A model generated the notes under the pieces. That model saw only the letters and a program-made list of their open reading frames with translations. It did not search any database and was not told the DNA's origin. From Microbacterium sp. EYE_78 (GTDB lineage: Bacteria > Actinomycetota > Actinomycetes > Actinomycetales > Microbacteriaceae), in contig NZ_JAHXMY010000001.1 of assembly GCF_023149035.1 (NCBI RefSeq), forward strand, positions 434,001 to 498,000: a stretch of DNA of 64,000 nucleotides. The letters are read 5' to 3'. The first letter of the stretch is position 1. Each line of letters begins with the position of its first letter. A program made the position numbers and the translations under genes. Shown here piece by piece: positions 62,902-64,000 of this stretch.

Positions 62902-64000
62902 ATGCCCACCACCCTCACCTCCGCGGTCACCCTCGACCGCCTCACCTTCGCCTGGCCTGACGGCACCGCCGCGCTGAGCGAGGTCTCGGGAGCGTTCGGC
63001 GGCGGCCGCACCGGACTCGTCGGACGGAACGGCTCCGGCAAGTCCACGCTGCTGAAGCTCATCGCCGGCGCGCTCGAGCCGACATCCGGATCGATCTCGA
63101 CCGCCGGACGCGTCGATCTGCTGCCCCAGCAGCTGACGCTCGACACGTCGCGCGGGGTCGCCGACCTGCTCGGCATCGGCGCGGTGCTCGACGCCGTCCG
63201 GGCGATCGAGCAGGGCGACGTCGACGAGCGCCACTTCGACACTGTCGGCGACGACTGGGACGTCGAGGCACGGGCCACGGCGGCCCTCGCCGAGGTCGGC
63301 CTGCCGGACGGCGCCCTGGACCGGCGCGTCGGCGAGCTGTCGGGCGGCGAAGCCGTGCTGGCGGCCCTGGTCGGCGTGCAGCTGCGCGGGGCCGAGATCG
63401 CACTGCTGGACGAGCCGACGAACAACCTCGACCGCGATGCACGTTCGCGCGTGCACGAGCTGGTCCGCACCTGGCGCGGCACGCTCATCGTCGTCAGTCA
63501 CGACGTGACGCTGCTCGACGAGCTCGACGACACCGCCGAGCTGCACGAGAACGAACTGTCGGTGTTCGGCGGCCCGTACTCCGAATGGAAGACGTGGCTC
63601 GACACCGAGCAGGCCGCGGCGGCGCAGGCCGAGACCGCGGCACGGCAGCTGCTGCGGCGCGAGAAGCGCGACCGCCAGCAGGTGGAGTCCGCCATCGCCA
63701 CCCGTACCGCCCAGGGCAAGCGCGCCGCTGCGGAGCGTCGCGCGCCGCGCATCGTGCTCGGCGCGAAGAAGCGGGCGGCGCAGGTCACGGCAGGCCGGCT
63801 GCGCGTGGAGGCGAACGAGAAGGTGGATGCCGCCCGCGCCGCCGTCGACACCGCCGGACGGCGCGTGCGCGACGACGACTCGGTGCGCATCGACCTGCCG
63901 GATCCGGGTGTCGGCACCGGCCGCCGCATCGCGACGATCGGCGACGGGGAGCACTCCTGGGTGATCCAGGGCCCCGAGCGCGTGGCGCTCATCGGACCGA
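62902..64000 (+). CDS. ABC-F family ATPase, 3' end outside the window
   Basis: 366 codons visible from the ATG at 62902 (GGGAGG at 62891..62896). First ABC module: LVGRNGSGKSTLLKLIAG Walker A, LSGGEAVLAALVGVQ signature, IALLDEPTNNLD Walker B, VVSHDVTLLDEL. A long charged linker follows (RREKRDRQQVESAIATRTAQGKRAAAERRAPRIV), the ABC-F interdomain arm that contacts the ribosome, and the second module begins at the window edge. No membrane domain. ABC-F proteins are translation factors or antibiotic-resistance proteins; the attenuator-like leader favours resistance to a ribosome-targeting drug (inference). Confidence 0.9.
   Translation, partial: MPTTLTSAVTLDRLTFAWPDGTAALSEVSGAFGGGRTGLVGRNGSGKSTLLKLIAGALEPTSGSISTAGRVDLLPQQLTLDTSRGVADLLGIGAVLDAVRAIEQGDVDERHFDTVGDDWDVEARATAALAEVGLPDGALDRRVGELSGGEAVLAALVGVQLRGAEIALLDEPTNNLDRDARSRVHELVRTWRGTLIVVSHDVTLLDELDDTAELHENELSVFGGPYSEWKTWLDTEQAAAAQAETAARQLLRREKRDRQQVESAIATRTAQGKRAAAERRAPRIVLGAKKRAAQVTAGRLRVEANEKVDAARAAVDTAGRRVRDDDSVRIDLPDPGVGTGRRIATIGDGEHSWVIQGPERVALIGP

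Noticed and set aside
1-64000. CRISPR arrays, insertion sequences, prophage genes or toxin-antitoxin pairs
   Set aside because: No regularly spaced repeats, transposase, phage structural genes or paired small genes were seen on either strand.
1-64000. GCATCC words as strand-biased chromosome-architecture motifs (KOPS/AIMS type)
   Set aside because: Both orientations occur about equally within single genes such as pgm, so polarity is not evident in this window.

Overview
The window is high-GC DNA (roughly 70% by eye) from an actinobacterium, most likely a Microbacteriaceae member close to Microbacterium. Evidence: many GTG starts; stop/start overlaps (ATGA, GTGA) inside operons; actinobacterial families (LCP protein, DUF4916 NUDIX, DUF6421, CUT1 sugar transporters without their own ATPase); a CebR-type operator; frequent leaderless transcription (-10 box TANNNT, then 6-7 nt, then ATG/GTG); and frequent GCATCC/GGATGC words. 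No phage, insertion sequence, integrase or CRISPR array is visible. It reads as ordinary chromosome rich in sugar metabolism.

Layout. 1-4.8 kb: high-affinity K+ pump operon on the minus strand (small ORF, kdpF, kdpA, kdpB, kdpC, start of kdpD). 4.8-10.8 kb: minus-strand carbohydrate cluster (two Gfo/Idh/MocA dehydrogenases, DUF6807, cupin, ThuA, DUF1304, LacI regulator) with a perfect 18-bp operator. 10.8-13.9 kb: fasciclin protein, TetR plus lipase-like hydrolase, two small unknown proteins. 13.8-17.7 kb: serine cluster: tRNA-Ser(GCT), an LCP cell-wall ligase, tRNA-Ser(TGA), a HAD phosphatase and serS. 17.8-20.4 kb: lipid kinase and photolyase. 20.4-29.4 kb: a beta-galactoside regulon: GH42 beta-galactosidase with two permeases and a binding protein, a divergent LacI regulator carrying an apparent 1-bp frameshift, and a secreted multidomain esterase, tied together by shared TGTGAACGTGCACA-like operators. 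29.4-33.5 kb: LLM oxidoreductase, pheA, EamA exporter, LysR regulator. 33.6-39.8 kb: pgm, galE, a GalR-like LacI regulator and galTK, a complete Leloir set that would process galactose released by the GH42 enzyme 8-14 kb away.

39.8-45.4 kb: oligopeptide ABC transporter with its fused double ATPase convergent to the permease/binding-protein operon. 45.5-51.3 kb: spermidine-synthase-like protein, TPR protein, SprT-like protein, ComB-like phosphatase coupled to a domain-swapped GH3 beta-glucosidase under a CebR-type operator, and a SRPBCC-like protein. 51.4-55.6 kb: FtsX-type permease, its ATPase, and a NarL-type two-component system. 55.6-62.6 kb: second lipid kinase, Lrp regulator divergent to DUF6421, MFS transporter, threonine aldolase, NUDIX protein and a carboxylesterase. 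62.6-64 kb: an ABC-F ATPase, cut by the window end, behind a roughly 245-nt leader with a tiny ORF and two mutually exclusive hairpins: a likely translation-sensing attenuator.

The strongest items for follow-up are the ABC-F attenuator, the frameshifted LacI regulator with its intact operators, the density of leaderless genes, the second tiny ORF ahead of kdpF, the tRNA-Ser/serS neighbourhood, and the GH3 enzyme with CebR site. No entirely new multi-gene system is evident.
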